Shown piece by piece: positions 12,744-25,657 of a stretch of DNA of 64,000 nt (positions are counted from its first letter, which is position 1; each line of letters starts with the position of its first letter). Below the pieces are notes generated by a model. The model made no database searches. It was not told the origin of the DNA and saw only the letters and a program-made list of their open reading frames with translations. Source of the DNA: Buxus sempervirens (taxonomy: Eukaryota; Streptophyta; Magnoliopsida; Buxales; Buxaceae); the NCBI GenBank assembly GCA_947561395.2, contig OX387193.1, positions 28,018,276-28,082,275 of the forward strand. Reading direction: 5' to 3'. Both the position numbers and the translations under genes were made by a program.

Positions 12744-13204
12744 TCACCCGATCAACAAAGTGAATGAGGCATTGATATCCATGAGTTCCAACGCCATGAC
12801 GAAGGGCCTTTCTATGACGGCAATTGTCAAGGTGACTTCTTCCAAGGATTCCCTCCTTGCATTGTCGAACCCTCTAACATTATGTGCACTTGGCTTGATT
12901 AGGGAAGGGTCTAACTGCAGACTATAAAAGGTCCTCATAGGACAGATATTCAATGCAGACCCATTATCGGTCATTGCCGGCTTTACTATCAGGTCGAGCA
13001 TCTCACGGTCATGTACAGTGGCTCCATGTGGTTATGCCCTTCAGGTGGCAGATCTGCTATAGAAAAGGAGATGGCCTTGGGCTCCATGATTACTAATACC
13101 ACCGCTTCCAGCTGCTCCGGGTTGATGCTTTCTGGCACATGAGCATTGCCAAGGACCTTCATCAGTGCTATTCTATGTTTTTCTGAATCAATCAGGAGGC
13201 GCAT
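12744..13204 (-). pseudogene. Element M aspartic protease
   Basis: Minus strand. 13204-12989 encodes LLIDSEKHRIALMKVL and related sequence, colinear with the pre-protease region of Y. After a frameshift near 12990-13001 the frame continues with DNGSALNICP, the catalytic Asp motif of the retropepsin, and DINASFTLLIG near the end. The catalytic residue is present, but the frameshift and flanking breaks make this a pseudogene. Confidence 0.85.
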
Positions 13205-13423
13205 TATGGAGATCTAGGCTGGCACCTTGTTCAGCTGCTGGAGGAGGTCATATTATGGCATGTAGACGCTGTGATGGAGGTCTGTGACCTCCTGCTCTGT
13301 GGCTCTCCCCTTCTTTTTGTGGGTCTATGGCAGTTCTGTTGCCACTTCCTTCCCTTTCTCTCTCCTTCTTCTTTCTTCTTCCATCTCTCCCTTTGGTGCA
13401 GATGGAGGGTCAGTGTTTAAGTA

Positions 13424-15473
13424 TCACCCAGATCGAGTGATCCGGTCGATTTCTGCTTCCGTAATGGTGGAGTTGGATTGACGGTAGAGGGATTGAAGAA
13501 AGTAGGGTGGGGGTACGGCATTGTAGGATGGGTGCTCAAGGTGGAGTTGTGAAAGGTTAAGGGTGGGTGGTTCGAATGAAAGGGCAGTCAGATCATGTGG
13601 AGGTATATCCATTATGTCAAAAATGTTGAGGGCAGATGGGTTAGGATTTGGCATGGAAGAGGGGTAGAAGAACTCAGGTTCCTTGAGGGAATGGAAATGC
13701 ACCAGAGGGAAGTCTGAGGGGGTGCCTTCATCACCTTCTTTGATGACATTCACAGCTTGCTGCCCTGCTACTTCCTGGGGGTACACCCTCACTACTTGCC
13801 CTGGCCAACCAATCAGCACTAATTAGTCAAACTGCCCGCTGCTTTGATCACTGCTCACTTGATTTGCAGACTTACTGGTGGAAGCCTTTGAATGGTCTGG
13901 GAGAGGGTTCATGGAGATGCCGGCTATGAGTGTTTGTGCTGATGATGCTTGGGGATCGACCATGATATGCTTATTGTCAATCAGGTCTTGTATGTCATGC
14001 CTTAGATCCCAGTAGCGGTTAGTGCTATGCCCTGGAGCACCAAAATGGTACTCGCATCATTCTGCAACGTTGTACCTTCTAGAGTTAACAAATCGGGGGT
14101 TCGGGGGATTGATCTGCACATACCCTTTCTTCAATAATGTCAGTAGCAATTCAGCCAGTGCATATGGCAGGGGGTGAAAACCCTCATCATTTTGGCTTCC
14201 ATTTCTTCTTTCGTTCTTCTTACCCCTTGGTAAACTGCTTGCCCCGCACCTTGGGTGCTACTGCCTCTGGCCCCTGGGGGAAGTTGCATGGTTGTGCCAG
14301 CTACACATAGTTGACCACCTGTGGTTCCGGTCTCCTGGGCTCTTGCCCCTAATTTCTGCTTGCCTGCCCAATCACTGGCCTTATTGGCACAGAACACTGC
14401 CCACTGTCGTCTATCTTGCCTGCTCTCACTGCGTCCTCAATCCAATCTGCCGTCAGGATTATATCGTTGAAGTTGGACGTACTCTACACTAGCAGCAAAG
14501 TGAAGAATGGCTGCCCCAGTGAAGCAATAAACAAGGACGTCATCTCCTGCTCCAACAGCGGTGGTTGTACCAAGGTTGCCAGTTCTTTCCACCTCTTGGC
14601 ATACACTCGCACTGATTCCTGACTCTTCTTAGCCAACCTCTATAATTTTGCCCTAGTCTAAAATATCTGAATGTTCAGCTGGTATTGTTGGATGAAGACT
14701 GCAGCCAAGTCATTCAACGTCTTAATCTTGGTTTTATCAAGACTCAAAAACCAAGTGTAGATGGCCCCAGTTAGCGACTTCTAGAAGAACTGCACCATGA
14801 TCCGTTTTTCCTTGGCATATTGACACCTGTCACCAGAATAGGACCTTAGGTGATTTAGCGGGCAACCTGTGCCATCAAATTGGTGCAACTCTGGGCATCT
14901 AAACTTGGCTGGGAGTTGAATGTCAGAGAAGAAGCATAGGCTTTCTAGAGTAGCCTCACTCTGTACCGTGCTGGGCTGCAGTTGTTTCAGGATGTCCTCC
15001 CTCATGGCAGCCATTTGCGCTTTGTTATCTTCTTTGATCGCTGCCAACCTTTCCTCAAACTGAGCCTCCTGGGTTCTGTATTAGTCCTCTTCATCCTACC
15101 CCAATTGGGCAGGCACGAACTAATCCTCCTGTGGAGGGTGGACGGGTATTGCCTCCTGAAATGGTGCTGCTTGCAATGGTGCCATCGAGGGAGGATGTAC
15201 TGGATATGGGAGTGGTGCCACTTTTGCTTGCAGCTGGAACTGCGGCTGCTACTGGGTGGCTGGCACTGTTGGGAGAACTTGCTTCAATTTCCTTAATTCT
15301 GCCATCAAGTCTTGGATGATGGTGCCCATGCTGTTGATTTTCTGCTGCAGGTCATTGACAACTTGTGTCTGTTTGGATTCTGCCGGGTATTGCCCTGGCG
15401 GTGTCTTGTCTCCTTGCTGATCCATTTTGAGCCTTCGCCTCAATCTCAACAGGTATGAACTTCTGGAAGCCAT
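13424..15473 (-). pseudogene. Element M gag
   Basis: Minus strand. It starts near 15473 (MASRSSYLLRLRRRL) or a little downstream, includes a coiled-coil-like segment (DLQQKINSMGTIIQDLMAELRKL), then about 14950-14790 the capsid-like start (LPAKFRCPELHQFDGTGCPLNHL), which matches the same block of Y gag. From there to 13424 the coding sense survives only in fragments separated by stops and frameshifts. A 131-codon open stretch (13819-13424) covers the spacer before protease. Confidence 0.8.
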
Positions 15474-15589
15474 TTTGATACCTGTTTAAAACAATTGATA
15501 GGCATTAGTGCAGTTTCACATGAATTGGTTAGGCAACTTTATTTGATTGAATCTGTTTATTTGCTTTTGTTGTTTTTGCTTTTCTTATG

Positions 15590-15917
15590 TGATTAGATTA
15601 ACTGATCTATTTTAGTTGCCCGTAGGCAACTGGGAGAGAGAACCCTATTTGAACCCGATCTATTTTAGCCACTCGGAGGTAGCTAGGGGAGGGAACCTTA
15701 TGAACCTGATCTGTTTTGGTCGCCCGCAAGCAACAAGGAGAGAGAACCCGATTTGAAAAGCTGATCTATTTTAGTGACCCTTAGGCAACTGGGGGAGAGA
15801 ACCCAATGAACCTAATCTATTTTAGTCACTCGTAAGCAACAGGGGAAGAGAACCTAAATTACTAAAAAGCTGATCTATTTTAGTCGCCCGTAGGCAACTG
15901 GGAAAAAGAACCCTATT
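15590..15917 (-). repeat. Leader tandem repeats of element M (proximal part)
   Basis: About five degenerate copies of a 50-70 bp unit containing GATCTATTTTAGTCGCCCG, then GGCAACTGGG and AGAGAACCC. They lie upstream of gag on the minus strand. The array resumes at 23680 on the far side of LTR H, so H was inserted within it. Confidence 0.85.
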
Positions 15918-15922
15918 GATCA

Positions 15923-18050
15923 TGTGAGCGAGTCGGAAACGCCACAGGGGAAAATTCGGAGTCGCCACTGCCTGATGGGGTGCAGGCGGATACCTGGGTG
16001 CCTAATCTTGTTTATTGGTCTGGTCTGCGACTTGAGATTCTGAGAAAGGTCTCGGTTGTGGTCTGGGGAAGTCCGTAGACACCCCAGACCACCCCGTCGG
16101 ATGACGGGTTCCGTGGGTTCCCTAGTTTGAGTCGGCTTGCTTTGGTTTTCACCCGATTCCTAATCCGATATGCAAGTTGGTTAAGTCTGGCGGGACCACC
16201 TGAGTGGTGTAGGTCCCTTTAATTGATTTTATCTTGCTTAATTCAGTAATCTGAGTCTGATTGGGTGGGCCCCGTTGGAAGGCCCAAGTTTTCCTTGGTG
16301 GACTTAGGTAAGCCCACATATCCCCTGTGGGCCTCTGTCTAAGCCTAGGAGGCCCTTTAGGCGTAGGTTTAGTTAATTGATTTTATCTTGAGTTTTAATT
16401 TAAAGTCTTAAGTGGCCTTCATGAAAAAATTGGGTCGGCATGGGTTTGCGGGCCCCTGTGTGGGCCCCCAAGATTGTTGCCAAAGTATTTTAGATTTATC
16501 TTGTTATATTTTTCAAAATGAGTTTGGACATTGGGCTTGGGCCCGTAGTCCAAATTTGGGCTTGAAAGCCCGAGTTCCTTAAGGTTTAGGGTTTTCACTC
16601 TTCCTTAGTTTGGTTAATGGGCTTTGGCGGGCCCGATAGGCCCTAGCCCTGGGTCTCGGCCAGGCCATGCTATCTATCACACACTACATTCCACAAAACA
16701 AGGCTCGAGTGGGCCGCATTGGATTTGGCCCGTCTGATTCGATTAGTTAATTCCACTTAGCTTGCTTAGATTGCATGCTTAAATTCCTTTATGTTTGTCG
16801 GGCTTGGTGGGCCCCGTTGGAAGGCCACTAATTGTTTCAAATTGGACCGATGGTCCAGGTTCCGTGCTGGGTTTCCGGGTCACCCGGAAACCCTATCGGT
16901 CCATTTGGTTCGGTTTGAAAATATCATTCTAATGCATCAATATTCCAAGAGCATAAAAAGTAGCATTTCTTGAGGGCTTTGCTATGGAGGGTGTGCGCGC
17001 GTCGGAACGCCGCAAGGGAAAATTTGGAGTCGCAACCACCTGATGGGGTGCAGGCTAACACCTGGGTGCCTAATCTTGTCTATTGGGCTGGTCTGCGGCT
17101 TGAGATTCGGAGAAAGGTCTCGGTTGCGGTCTGGGGAAGTCCGTAGCCACCCCAGACCACCCTGTCGGATGACGGGTCCCGTGGGTTCCCTGGTTTGAGT
17201 CAACTCGCCTTGGTTTTTCACCCGATTCCTAATCCGATATTCAATTCGTTTAAGTCGGGTGGGACCACCTAAGTGGTGTGGGTCCCTTTAATTGCTTTTA
17301 CCTTGCTTAATTAGATGATCTGAGTTTGACTGGGTGGGCCCCGTTGGAAGGCCCACGGTGTCCTTGGTGGGCTTGGTTAAGCCCACATGCCTCTAGTGGG
17401 CCTCCGTCTAAGCCTGGGAGGCCCTTTGGGCTAAAGGTTTAGTGAATTAATTTTACCTTTAGGTTCAATTTGAAGTTTTAAGTGATTTCCACGCAAAAGG
17501 CAGGTCTGCATTGGTTTGTGGGCCCCTGGGTGGGCCCCCCATGATGGTTGCTAAAGTATTTTCAGATTATCTTGTTTAAATTTGCCAAGGTGAGTTGGAC
17601 ATTGGGCTTGGGGCCCGTAGTCCAAGTTTAGGCTTGAAAGCCCATGTTCTTGAAATTTATGGTTTTGGACCCTCACTTGGTTGGTTGGTGGGCTTTGGCG
17701 GGCCCGATAGGCCCTTGCCCTTGGTCTCGGCCAAACCATACAATTCAAACATCATTCCACAAAACAAGGTTCGGGTGGGCCGCATTGGGTTTGGCCCGCC
17801 TGGTTCGATCAATCGATTTTTTCTTATCTTGCTTATTTTGCATGCATTAGGGTTTATTAGGCTTGGTGGGCCCCGTTGGAAGGCCCACAAATGTTCCGAA
17901 TTGGACTGGTGATCCAGGTCCCATGTCGAGTTTCTAGATGACTCGGAAACCCTCTTGATTTATTTGGTTTCATTGTAACCATCACAAAAATTCCACAAAA
18001 CAAGAAAATATCAAAATTGGCATTTCTGCCAAGTAGCCGACCATTATGGT
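15923..18050 (-). repeat. 1.07-kb tandem duplication at the 3' end of LTR H
   Basis: Unit 1 (15923-16991) and unit 2 (16992 to about 18050) share the same order of landmarks: TCGGAA, GGAGTCGC, CCTGATGGGGTGCAGG (15971 and 17039), GGTGGGCCCCGTTGGAAGGC and a CCGGAAACCCT-type block. The offset is 1068 bp. The units are visibly diverged, so the duplication is old. A nested partial LTR is the alternative, but no second promoter half is present. Confidence 0.7.
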
Positions 18051-18135
18051 TGGCTAAGAACAAATTTTAATATAGCCGACCATAAAGGTCGGCTATAAAC
18101 AGGTTAAGGGTGATCCGACCTGAGTTGTCGGATCA
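18033..18135. repeat. Palindrome array 2 of LTR H
   Basis: Three dyads start at 18033 (TAGCCGAC / GTTGGCTA), 18072 (TAGCCGAC / GTCGGCTA) and 18111 (TGATCCGAC / GTCGGATCA). The pitch is exactly 39 bp twice. This is the promoter-distal array. Confidence 0.85.
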
Positions 18136-19924
18136 CCCTTAACTTGCCCTTTTTACGGGGTTTTGCCATTGGGATGCTTTTGTGGGTTTCCTAGGGGTCT
18201 TCTACAAGTCATGTGGGCCCTGGAGAGGCCCACATTGGTTCGGGCTTGGGAGGGCAACCCCTTGGGAGTTCTCTACAAAACAAGAAGGCATGGGCAAGGG
18301 GAGAGAGGGCTGCTGGCCCTTTCTCACTTCTTTTTGGTTATACAACAATGGCAAAAGGGGCACGGCTCCCCTAATTCATGGTTCCTTACCATTAATCCAT
18401 AAGCAATTAAAGATAAGTGATCATGCATATCAAGCGAAGCAAACAAATCACAAAACCTACATGTTGTAAGGCCTTGAACAGCACTTCACAAACAAGATTT
18501 AAATCTGGTTTTTTAGTGTACACACAAGGGTAAGCAATGCATGGGAGGAACAGCAGCTGCCATGGGGGTGGGGGAGCATGCTGGGGGTTGCAGCAAATTG
18601 TCTTGGGTCTATAGAACTGTTGGGACAGCAACAGTGAAGGGTTCATACATGCTTAAAGGATTGAAAATGGGGTGGGGCCAGGCACCTACATTTGTGGTGC
18701 TGGTGAGATGTCCTGGTGGTAGGGATACATGCATGGACTTGCTGGAACAGCAAGTTGAAAGGATACACAATCTTCACGATAATCCCGCAAGACAAGGTCA
18801 CATCATGCATACATCATCAAGGAAAAAAGAAACCTGTTGTAGGTAATAGCACAGCACCAAGTAAAGGATGGCTAAGCAAGTAAATAGGGGCAGGAAATTC
18901 ATGACAATTGGGGGAAGGGAAGCATGCATTAATATATGGACGATCAGCAAACCACAAAGGGGAAAGATCATGCATTCCTACCCTAAAACAGCAAGCCACA
19001 AGGGGGGGGGGGGGGGGGGGGGGGAAGGGAACATGCTTAACGCTTCGAACAACTAACAAGCGGGGAAGGAAAACACACCAAACACCCCCAGAAGCAGCAA
19101 GCAAACAATAAAAAGAAACGAACAGAAAAGAATAGTAGCTGGCATGCATGAGAAATTGATCAAGCATGTAAGAATAAATAAAGGAATGCTCATACGATCC
19201 TAGCATGCATGTCACTACACATGTAAAGACTAACAAAGAAAAACAGCAAAGGAACAATATCCAGCAAGATTTAGGCCTAGGCTTATTGCTCAACACAAAG
19301 CCTTTGGAGAAAGGAGAGAGAAGGGGGGGTTTATGGGGTACATTTGGACGAACTGGAAGAGGAACAGCCTCCTCTTAGAAATGCTTAAAAGAAGACCATC
19401 ACAGCAACTTGTGAGCCTTGGAAATGAGGTGGACTTCCTCCCACTCTCTCATAGAACAAGATGTGGGGGTCTCTCTTATCCTTAGAGACACCCACTTTAC
19501 CAAAAGAAGTAAGAAAAAGCATGTAAATGGGCATCAAAACCAGATTTCAGCTAGGGGAGAAGATGAACTCAAAAAATCAGTAGAATAATCTCATTTTAAA
19601 GTATGTACACTACAATACCAAGAGGAATCTTACCTGGTGGTTCTTCACTCTCTAGTGGAGGTGTGTGACCTCTTTGAGGCAAAACAACAGCTGGGAGTTC
19701 CACCTCTTGACAACAGCTGCAGTGGCTCCTTCTTATGCTGGGGTGCAAGTGAAGAGAAGGAAGGTGGGAGGAGGGTGAAGCAACTCAAGGATGGTGTGGG
19801 GGGTGGTGGAGGCAGGGAGGGTTGAGAAGAAGGTGGTTCAGATGAATAAGGGAGGGGGAAAAAGCTCCAAGGACAGCAACCCTCGGCCAGGGGGTTGCTG
19901 ACCCTTTCTATAGACTTTTTTAAT

Positions 19925-20170
19925 GTATCCGACCATATAGGTCGGATACACTACATCCTTAGTGTATCCGACCTATATGGTCGGATACACTAAGTTCTAT
20001 TTGTATCCGATATTAAATATCGGATACAAAACATAATTATTTGAAAATTTAATGCCACCGCGACTTTGTCCGAGAATCGGCGCGAATATCGCTGGTAGAT
20101 CTCTTTGTATCCGATGAATAGTATCGGATACATACAAAAGTATGTGTATCCGACATATTTGGTCGGATAC
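19925..20170. repeat. Palindrome array 1 of LTR H (GTATCCGA type)
   Basis: Near-perfect 25-bp palindromes of form GTATCCGA-N9-TCGGATAC start at 19925, 19964 and 20003, and again at 20107 and 20146. The pitch within each cluster is exactly 39 bp. The clusters are 104 bp apart. The array abuts the minus-strand TATA-like box near 19905. Confidence 0.9.
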
Positions 20171-20260
20171 AAATAAAAAAATTACAGATTTGCCCCTCAA
20201 CTTGACCAATTTGACCGATTCGACCGATTTGACACTTTTAGATATCTACAGATTGCCCCC

Positions 20261-23167
20261 TGTGAGACATGGAAAAATCACCTAGATGATTCCCTCCGTC
20301 ATCACACGGGCTCAACAAAAATGGGAGAGCCACCACCATTCAATCTTAGGTGTGAATGGACACCAAAATCATCAAAAAGAACAAAAAGGCAAAAACTAGA
20401 GTAAAAATAACTCTACTTGAAAATCAAATCCAGAGATGGGTAAGGGGATTAGATTATGAACGGGGGAAGGTGTCAAGCACCCCCATTCACCCACACAAAG
20501 TGGTTGCCAAGTGTTGTTCATGCTAAAAAATAAGAAAGCTTGCTAAAATAATCAAAAACCTTGAAAAAGGATTAAACAAATGTATGACACTTCCACATGA
20601 GAAATCTAATGAATTACAGATCCTCTTTTATGTCAGTATCACTTCTGGGATATCACCATTAGATGGAAATCAAAGCAAAACTTAAATAAAACCAAGTTGA
20701 GACAAATCCGGAAAATTTGGTAAAAGATAGAGCCATTTGTCTTGAAATCAATCAAATCTAATTTAAATTGAATCAAACCAAATCCATTTGAAAGATTATG
20801 ATAAATAGAAGACTCAAGCAAATTTTCAATCAAATCCGGTTAAAACCCTAGGAGTTATGCTCCTTTGAAATCTGCTGTTGGAAATCAGTAAAAGTAACAA
20901 GCGGGCAACTTTGGAAATTCATTTAGGAAAATTGGCTCCATGTAAATCCGTGAATTTTGCATGAATGAAGTCTGTAGGGCCATCTTTCAAATGAAACTAG
21001 CCTCATACCAAACTCCATTCGGATGTGCCTTGGGTGACCTCCCGAACAGGCCCCGAAGATCACAGATTAGCCTAGAAATGTGTTGTTGAGCAGTTCTGAG
21101 TAAATCTATTACCCAAGACACAAATGAAATCAAAATTTTATGAAACCAAATGGATTTGAAAGTAGACTCCCAAAGGAAAACACAGAAACAAAAATCACTC
21201 GAGCCAAACTTAAAACGAACACATGGCGCTTAGTCAAAGTGACAGGTTCCGCAATCTGGCTTGAACTGACCTATCAACTTCGACTGAATGGTGTCAAAAA
21301 TCCCCTCCATAAAACTTGATGCAATTTTACAGACATAAACTAGACAGCCTCACCTTTCCCATAGCTTTAAAATCACTCCAAAATTCATCCGGATGATGAA
21401 GTTATGAGTGTCCGAAGTTAGGGTACAGCTGCTGTCCAGTTTATACCCCTTTTAAGTAAAATCAATCCAAAACGGTGATCAAATGTGTGTGATCCGTGCA
21501 ATATAAATCAAAATCACTTGAAAAAGCGTTGAAAACCCTCTAGGAAGAAATAGGGCATGAATTTGGCTCACCATTCTCTTTGATTGAAAGAATATGCCAA
21601 AAACCCTAAAGTGGAGCAAAAATGCCCAAAACCGAAAGGTTAGACCTAGAGATCTTCAATACTCGAGATAAACTTGTTTGAAATCAATAAGAAACATCCC
21701 AGAAATGCTTGGGGCTATTTATTTCAGATCTATCACAATGAATGCAATAGATCTCAAATACAAGCCGATTCCGACAAAACAAGTGCAATATGTGCATGTG
21801 TACAATCATCTCTCTAAACACATACATAACAACATATAGCATTCATATCAATCAAATGGGGTTCAAAAAAACCTAGGGTTCCGTTTCATTCTCGTTTCCC
21901 TTAGTTCTCTCTCCCCGTTTTACGGTTCTTAGAGATAGTCTTCGGGTACTTTGAGTATGAAACGGTTTTCATAGAATCAAAAGGCCATTCAAGTAGGTTC
22001 TAAGACTAAGGATCAATTCCCAGTCTCGTTTCCCCTAGATCCCTCTCCGCGTTTTACGGCTAGAGGGAGTCTCGAGGTACTTTGAGTAGGGAAAGGGTTT
22101 GCATACACAATCAATAGGCCATTACTCTACAGAAAGGTAAAAGGAAGATCTATTTCTAGAATTTAAGAACATAAAGAAAAGGAGGTTTTAGGCTTACCTG
22201 GGGGTGCTGGAAGCAATGGGGCAGCGGTTCCCTTCTTCACTTGGAGCTCTTCAATCTCCAATTCTTCTCAAAAATTCTTGGCCATTTGCTTGAAGAGGGG
22301 CTTCCTATTTATAGGCAAAGGTTAGGGTTAGGGGGAACCCTAATGGTAGACACAAGGAAGTGTCTAGCATTCTCCCACTCAACCCTAAGGTTATTTCCGA
22401 GATTTTCACTTCTTGAACAAGGGATAAGACAGTAAAAAGTGAAAACTTTCAAAAAAAACCCTAATTTTGAGCAAAAACCTTGTATCTGACAACTCAGGTC
22501 GGATACAAGCAATTCTCTTTATATCCGACATTATCTGTTGGATACAATAAAGATGCTTTGTATCCGACATTATCTGTTGGATACAAGGAAAGAAGCTTTT
22601 ATCTGCATTTTAACACAAGCAATACTTATTTACATGTAATATCATTTAAGTAAATGTCCTCGTATTTTTTAATCTCCATTTACTTAAGATATTACATGTA
22701 AATAAGCAAACACCCCCCCCCCCCCCCCACCCCCATTTGAATCCATTAAAAATAGTTCCAGACCCAAATTCCAAGTGAATAAAAAGTCAACTTTTCAGTT
22801 CAAAGCAAAATTCCGGTTTTTCAGGTCTGGTAAAAAGGTTCAATATGTTAATACCAAGGTATTCGTCAAGATTTAAAATCTCGAAAAATTCATTTATGCA
22901 ATAACATTGATAAAAACCTAATTACTGGGAAAAATTATCTTAAAATCTTGCTTTAAAAAATATTTCATTTTCTGGGGTCAAAAGTCAACAAAAATTCAAC
23001 CGGAAAAAGTTTGACTTTGCACAAAAGTTGAATTCGGGCCTTTTCCTTTGTGGTTTTGGATTCAAATGGGTTAAGGATCTCAAACCCAATGCAAAGAATT
23101 GAAAATTCCAATAATATTTCTCTCCTTCAAGATTTATCAAAAATCATGCAATTTTGGGGTGTCTACA
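20261..23167 (-). mobile_element. Solo LTR S, relative of the element Y LTR
   Basis: On the minus strand it begins TGTAGACACCCC at 23167 and ends CCATGTCTCACA at 20261; both termini match the LTRs of element Y. The TSD is CCCCC at 20256-20260 and 23168-23172. LTR H sequence continues on both sides. A TATA box (TATAAATA, minus) lies at 22306-22313. The 3' portion (about 20280-20640) is clearly homologous to the last 400 bp of the Y LTR. It is 2907 bp against 2274 bp in Y, so it is an older or variant family member. A C-run occurs at about 22711-22729. No gene. Confidence 0.88.
22482..22584. repeat. Palindrome array of LTR S
   Basis: Dyads start at 22482 (GTATCTGA / TCGGATAC), 22521 (ATATCCGACA / TGTTGGATAC) and 22560 (GTATCCGACA / TGTTGGATAC). 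The pitch is exactly 39 bp. As in element Y, the array lies about 170 bp upstream of the TATA box. Confidence 0.85.
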
Positions 23168-23679
23168 CCCCCTACAAATTTTGGTTTAGTCCTTGAGATA
23201 TTTGGCAAGTTTTGGATTTTTAAAGATTACCCCCTGAGATATTTTGCTGTGTTTGCTACCATGTGCGCAGTTTCTTTGCCACGTGTGCAGTTTCCGGTTT
23301 TGCTGCTCGGAAACTTCGACAGCTTATATCTTCTTCATTCGGACTCCGATTTGGGCAAACTCAATTGCGTTAGAACCGTATCGGAGCCCTCTATCCAATG
23401 ACAAAGGGCTAAGTACCTACTTCAGGGTTTGGCAAAAAGTCAACTTTCAGTTCCCTTTTAAGTTTGACTGGCCTGCAGAACCTTCATCCGAACTCCGATT
23501 CCAGCAAACTCAGTTGCATTGGACTCGTGTTGGGATTCTCTATCCATTGAGATAAAACAAGGTGGCCAAGTTTCACTTGATCAAAAAGTCAATTTTTCAC
23601 CCCTTACAGTTTGACTTTTCGTCCAGGGTTTGAATTTCCGGCTCTTCAGGGAGCGCAAAAATGAGGTGCTTACAGATCA

Positions 23680-24510
23680 GATCTATTTTAGTCGCCCGCA
23701 GGCAACAGGGAAAGAAAACCGGGTTTTTGGAAAACTGGTTCATTTTGGTTGCCTTAGCACAACAAGGGAAGAGAAACTTTATTACAAGGGGTTTTGGTTG
23801 AGCTCAGTATCACGGGGTTGGACCATGCAGGGCCCTCACAGGCGGTAGGCTGAAAAGCAGCACCCAGGGTTGCCTGTACCAATCTCCGACTCATCCGTCG
23901 GCGGCTTTGGCACCACAAAATTCAGCTAGTAGTACCCGGGCGTTCCTTAGCCAATCTCCGACTCATTCTTCGGTGGCTTAGGTGTCGCTATCTAGGGTAG
24001 GCTATGCCAGGATGCTCCTCCACCAATCTCCAACTCATACGTCAACAGCTTCGGTGCCCTAAAATTTTGACTAGTAGTACTCGGACATTCCTTAGCCAAT
24101 CTCCGACTCATTCGTTGGCGGCTTTGGTGTCGCTATCTGGTGTAGGTTATGCCAGGATGCTACTCCACCAATCTCCGACTCATCCATCGGCGGCTTCGGT
24201 GCCCTAAAATTCGGCTAGTAGTACCTAGACATTCCTTAGTCAATCTCGGACTCATCCATTGACGGCTTTGGTATCGCTATCTGGGGTAGGCTATGCCAAG
24301 ACGCTCCTCCACCAATCTCCGACTCATCCGTCGACGGCTTCGGTGCCCTAAAATTTGGCTAGTAGTACCCGGACGTTACTCAGCCAATCTCTAACTCATC
24401 CGTCGACGATTTTAGCGTCGCTATCTGGGGTAGGCTATGCCAGGACGAACCTTAACCAATCTCCAACTCATCCGTCGGAGGCCTCGGTGCCCTAAAATCC
24501 AGCTAACCAA
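23680..24510 (-). repeat. Leader tandem repeats of element M (distal part)
   Basis: Two arrays. 23680-23800 continues the GATCTATTTTAGTCGCC repeat found at 15590-15917. From about 23880 to 24500 there are about nine copies of a unit containing CAATCTCCGACTCATCCGTC at a pitch near 72 bp (23881, 23954, 24033, 24098, 24169, 24241, 24314, 24385, 24461). They alternate between a GGTGCCCTAAAAT and a GTGTCGCTATCTGG flank, giving a two-unit super-repeat of about 144 bp. No coding content. Confidence 0.85.
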
Positions 24511-25657
24511 ATGATCTTGCAAAGAGATACACACGGGTGTGATCGAAGCTCAAAGTCTCGGGTGTTCTTAGGTTTTGAACACTTACTGGGTTTTAGGATC
24601 TCAATGAAAGAGATGTGTGTGCACCCGTTTCCGAGTCGCACTGGGTAAAAATGGGAATTTGGAGTCGCCACCGCCTGATGGGGTGCAGGCGGACACTTGG
24701 GTGCCTAAATTAGTCTATTAAGGCTTGGTCTGCGGCTTGAGATTCTAAGTATGTTCTCGGTTGCAGTTTGGGGAAGTCCGTAGACACCCCAGTCCACCCC
24801 GTCAAGTGACGGGTCCCATAGGTTTCCCTGGTTTGAGTCAACTCTGGTCTCTCACTCACCCGATTCCTATTCCAGCATTCGATTTAGTTAAGTCTGGCGG
24901 GACCGCCAAAGCGGTGTGGGTCCCCTTACTTGATTTTATCTTCTTTAGCTTAAAATGAGATGAGTCTGCATTGGCGGGCCTCGTTGGAAGGCCCGCGGAT
25001 TCCTTGGTGGGCTCGGTTGAGCCCACGTGTCCCTTGGTGGGCCTCAGTCTAGCCTGAGAGGCCCTTTGGGCTTGGTTCAAATGTATTGATTTTACTTTAA
25101 AGTTTAAGTTGAATTTAAAGTGATTTTCATGCAAAGGTGGGCTGGGTTGGTTTGTGGCCCCTTGAGTGGGCCCCACTATTGGTTGCCGAGTGATTTTGAT
25201 TATCTTTCTTAATCTGTACCAAAATGGGCCAGGCCTTGGGCTTGGGGCCCTTTACCTGGGCTTAGGCTTGAAAGCCCAAGACTTCATGAGCTCGGGTTTG
25301 GAAGTCCCAAGTCGGTCTGGTTCGATGGGCTTTAGTGGGCCCGATCGGCCCTACCCACAGTCTCGGCCAAACCATGCATAAATCTAGGCATCATGCTTTC
25401 AAAATGGGCTTTGGTGGGCCTCAATGGGTTTGGCCCACTCAATCAATTTGATTATCTTTATTTAACAAAAGTAAACTTTATCGGGCTTGGTGGGCCCCGT
25501 CGGAAGGCCCATCGGAAATCAACTTGGACCGGGTCGGTCCATGGCCCATCTTGGGTTTCCGGGTGACCCGGAAACCCTACTGGTTCGCCCGGATCTATCA
25601 AACAAACCAAAGAAATCACACAAGATGAGCAAAATGACAAAAATGCGGTCTGGCAGT

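Larger units (their letters stand above)
15923..23674 (-). mobile_element. Solo LTR H, internally duplicated and split by LTR S
   Basis: Minus-oriented LTR that begins TGTAAGCACCTC at 23674 and ends at 15923. The flanking TSD is GATCA at 15918-15922 and 23675-23679. Outside the TSD the leader repeat of M is continuous, so H is a solo LTR. Without S (20261-23167 plus TSD) H is about 4.8 kb. The excess over its relatives is a roughly 1.07-kb direct duplication of its 3' part (15923-16991 and 16992 to about 18050). A TATA-like TATAGAAAG (minus) lies near 19902-19910. A run of about 21 G at 19003-19023 lies in the transcribed part. No gene. Confidence 0.85.

Noticed and set aside
15923-23674. LTR H as the 5' LTR of element M
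   Set aside because: H has its own TSD (GATCA) and the M leader repeat is continuous across it. LTR E next to a real PBS is the 5' LTR.
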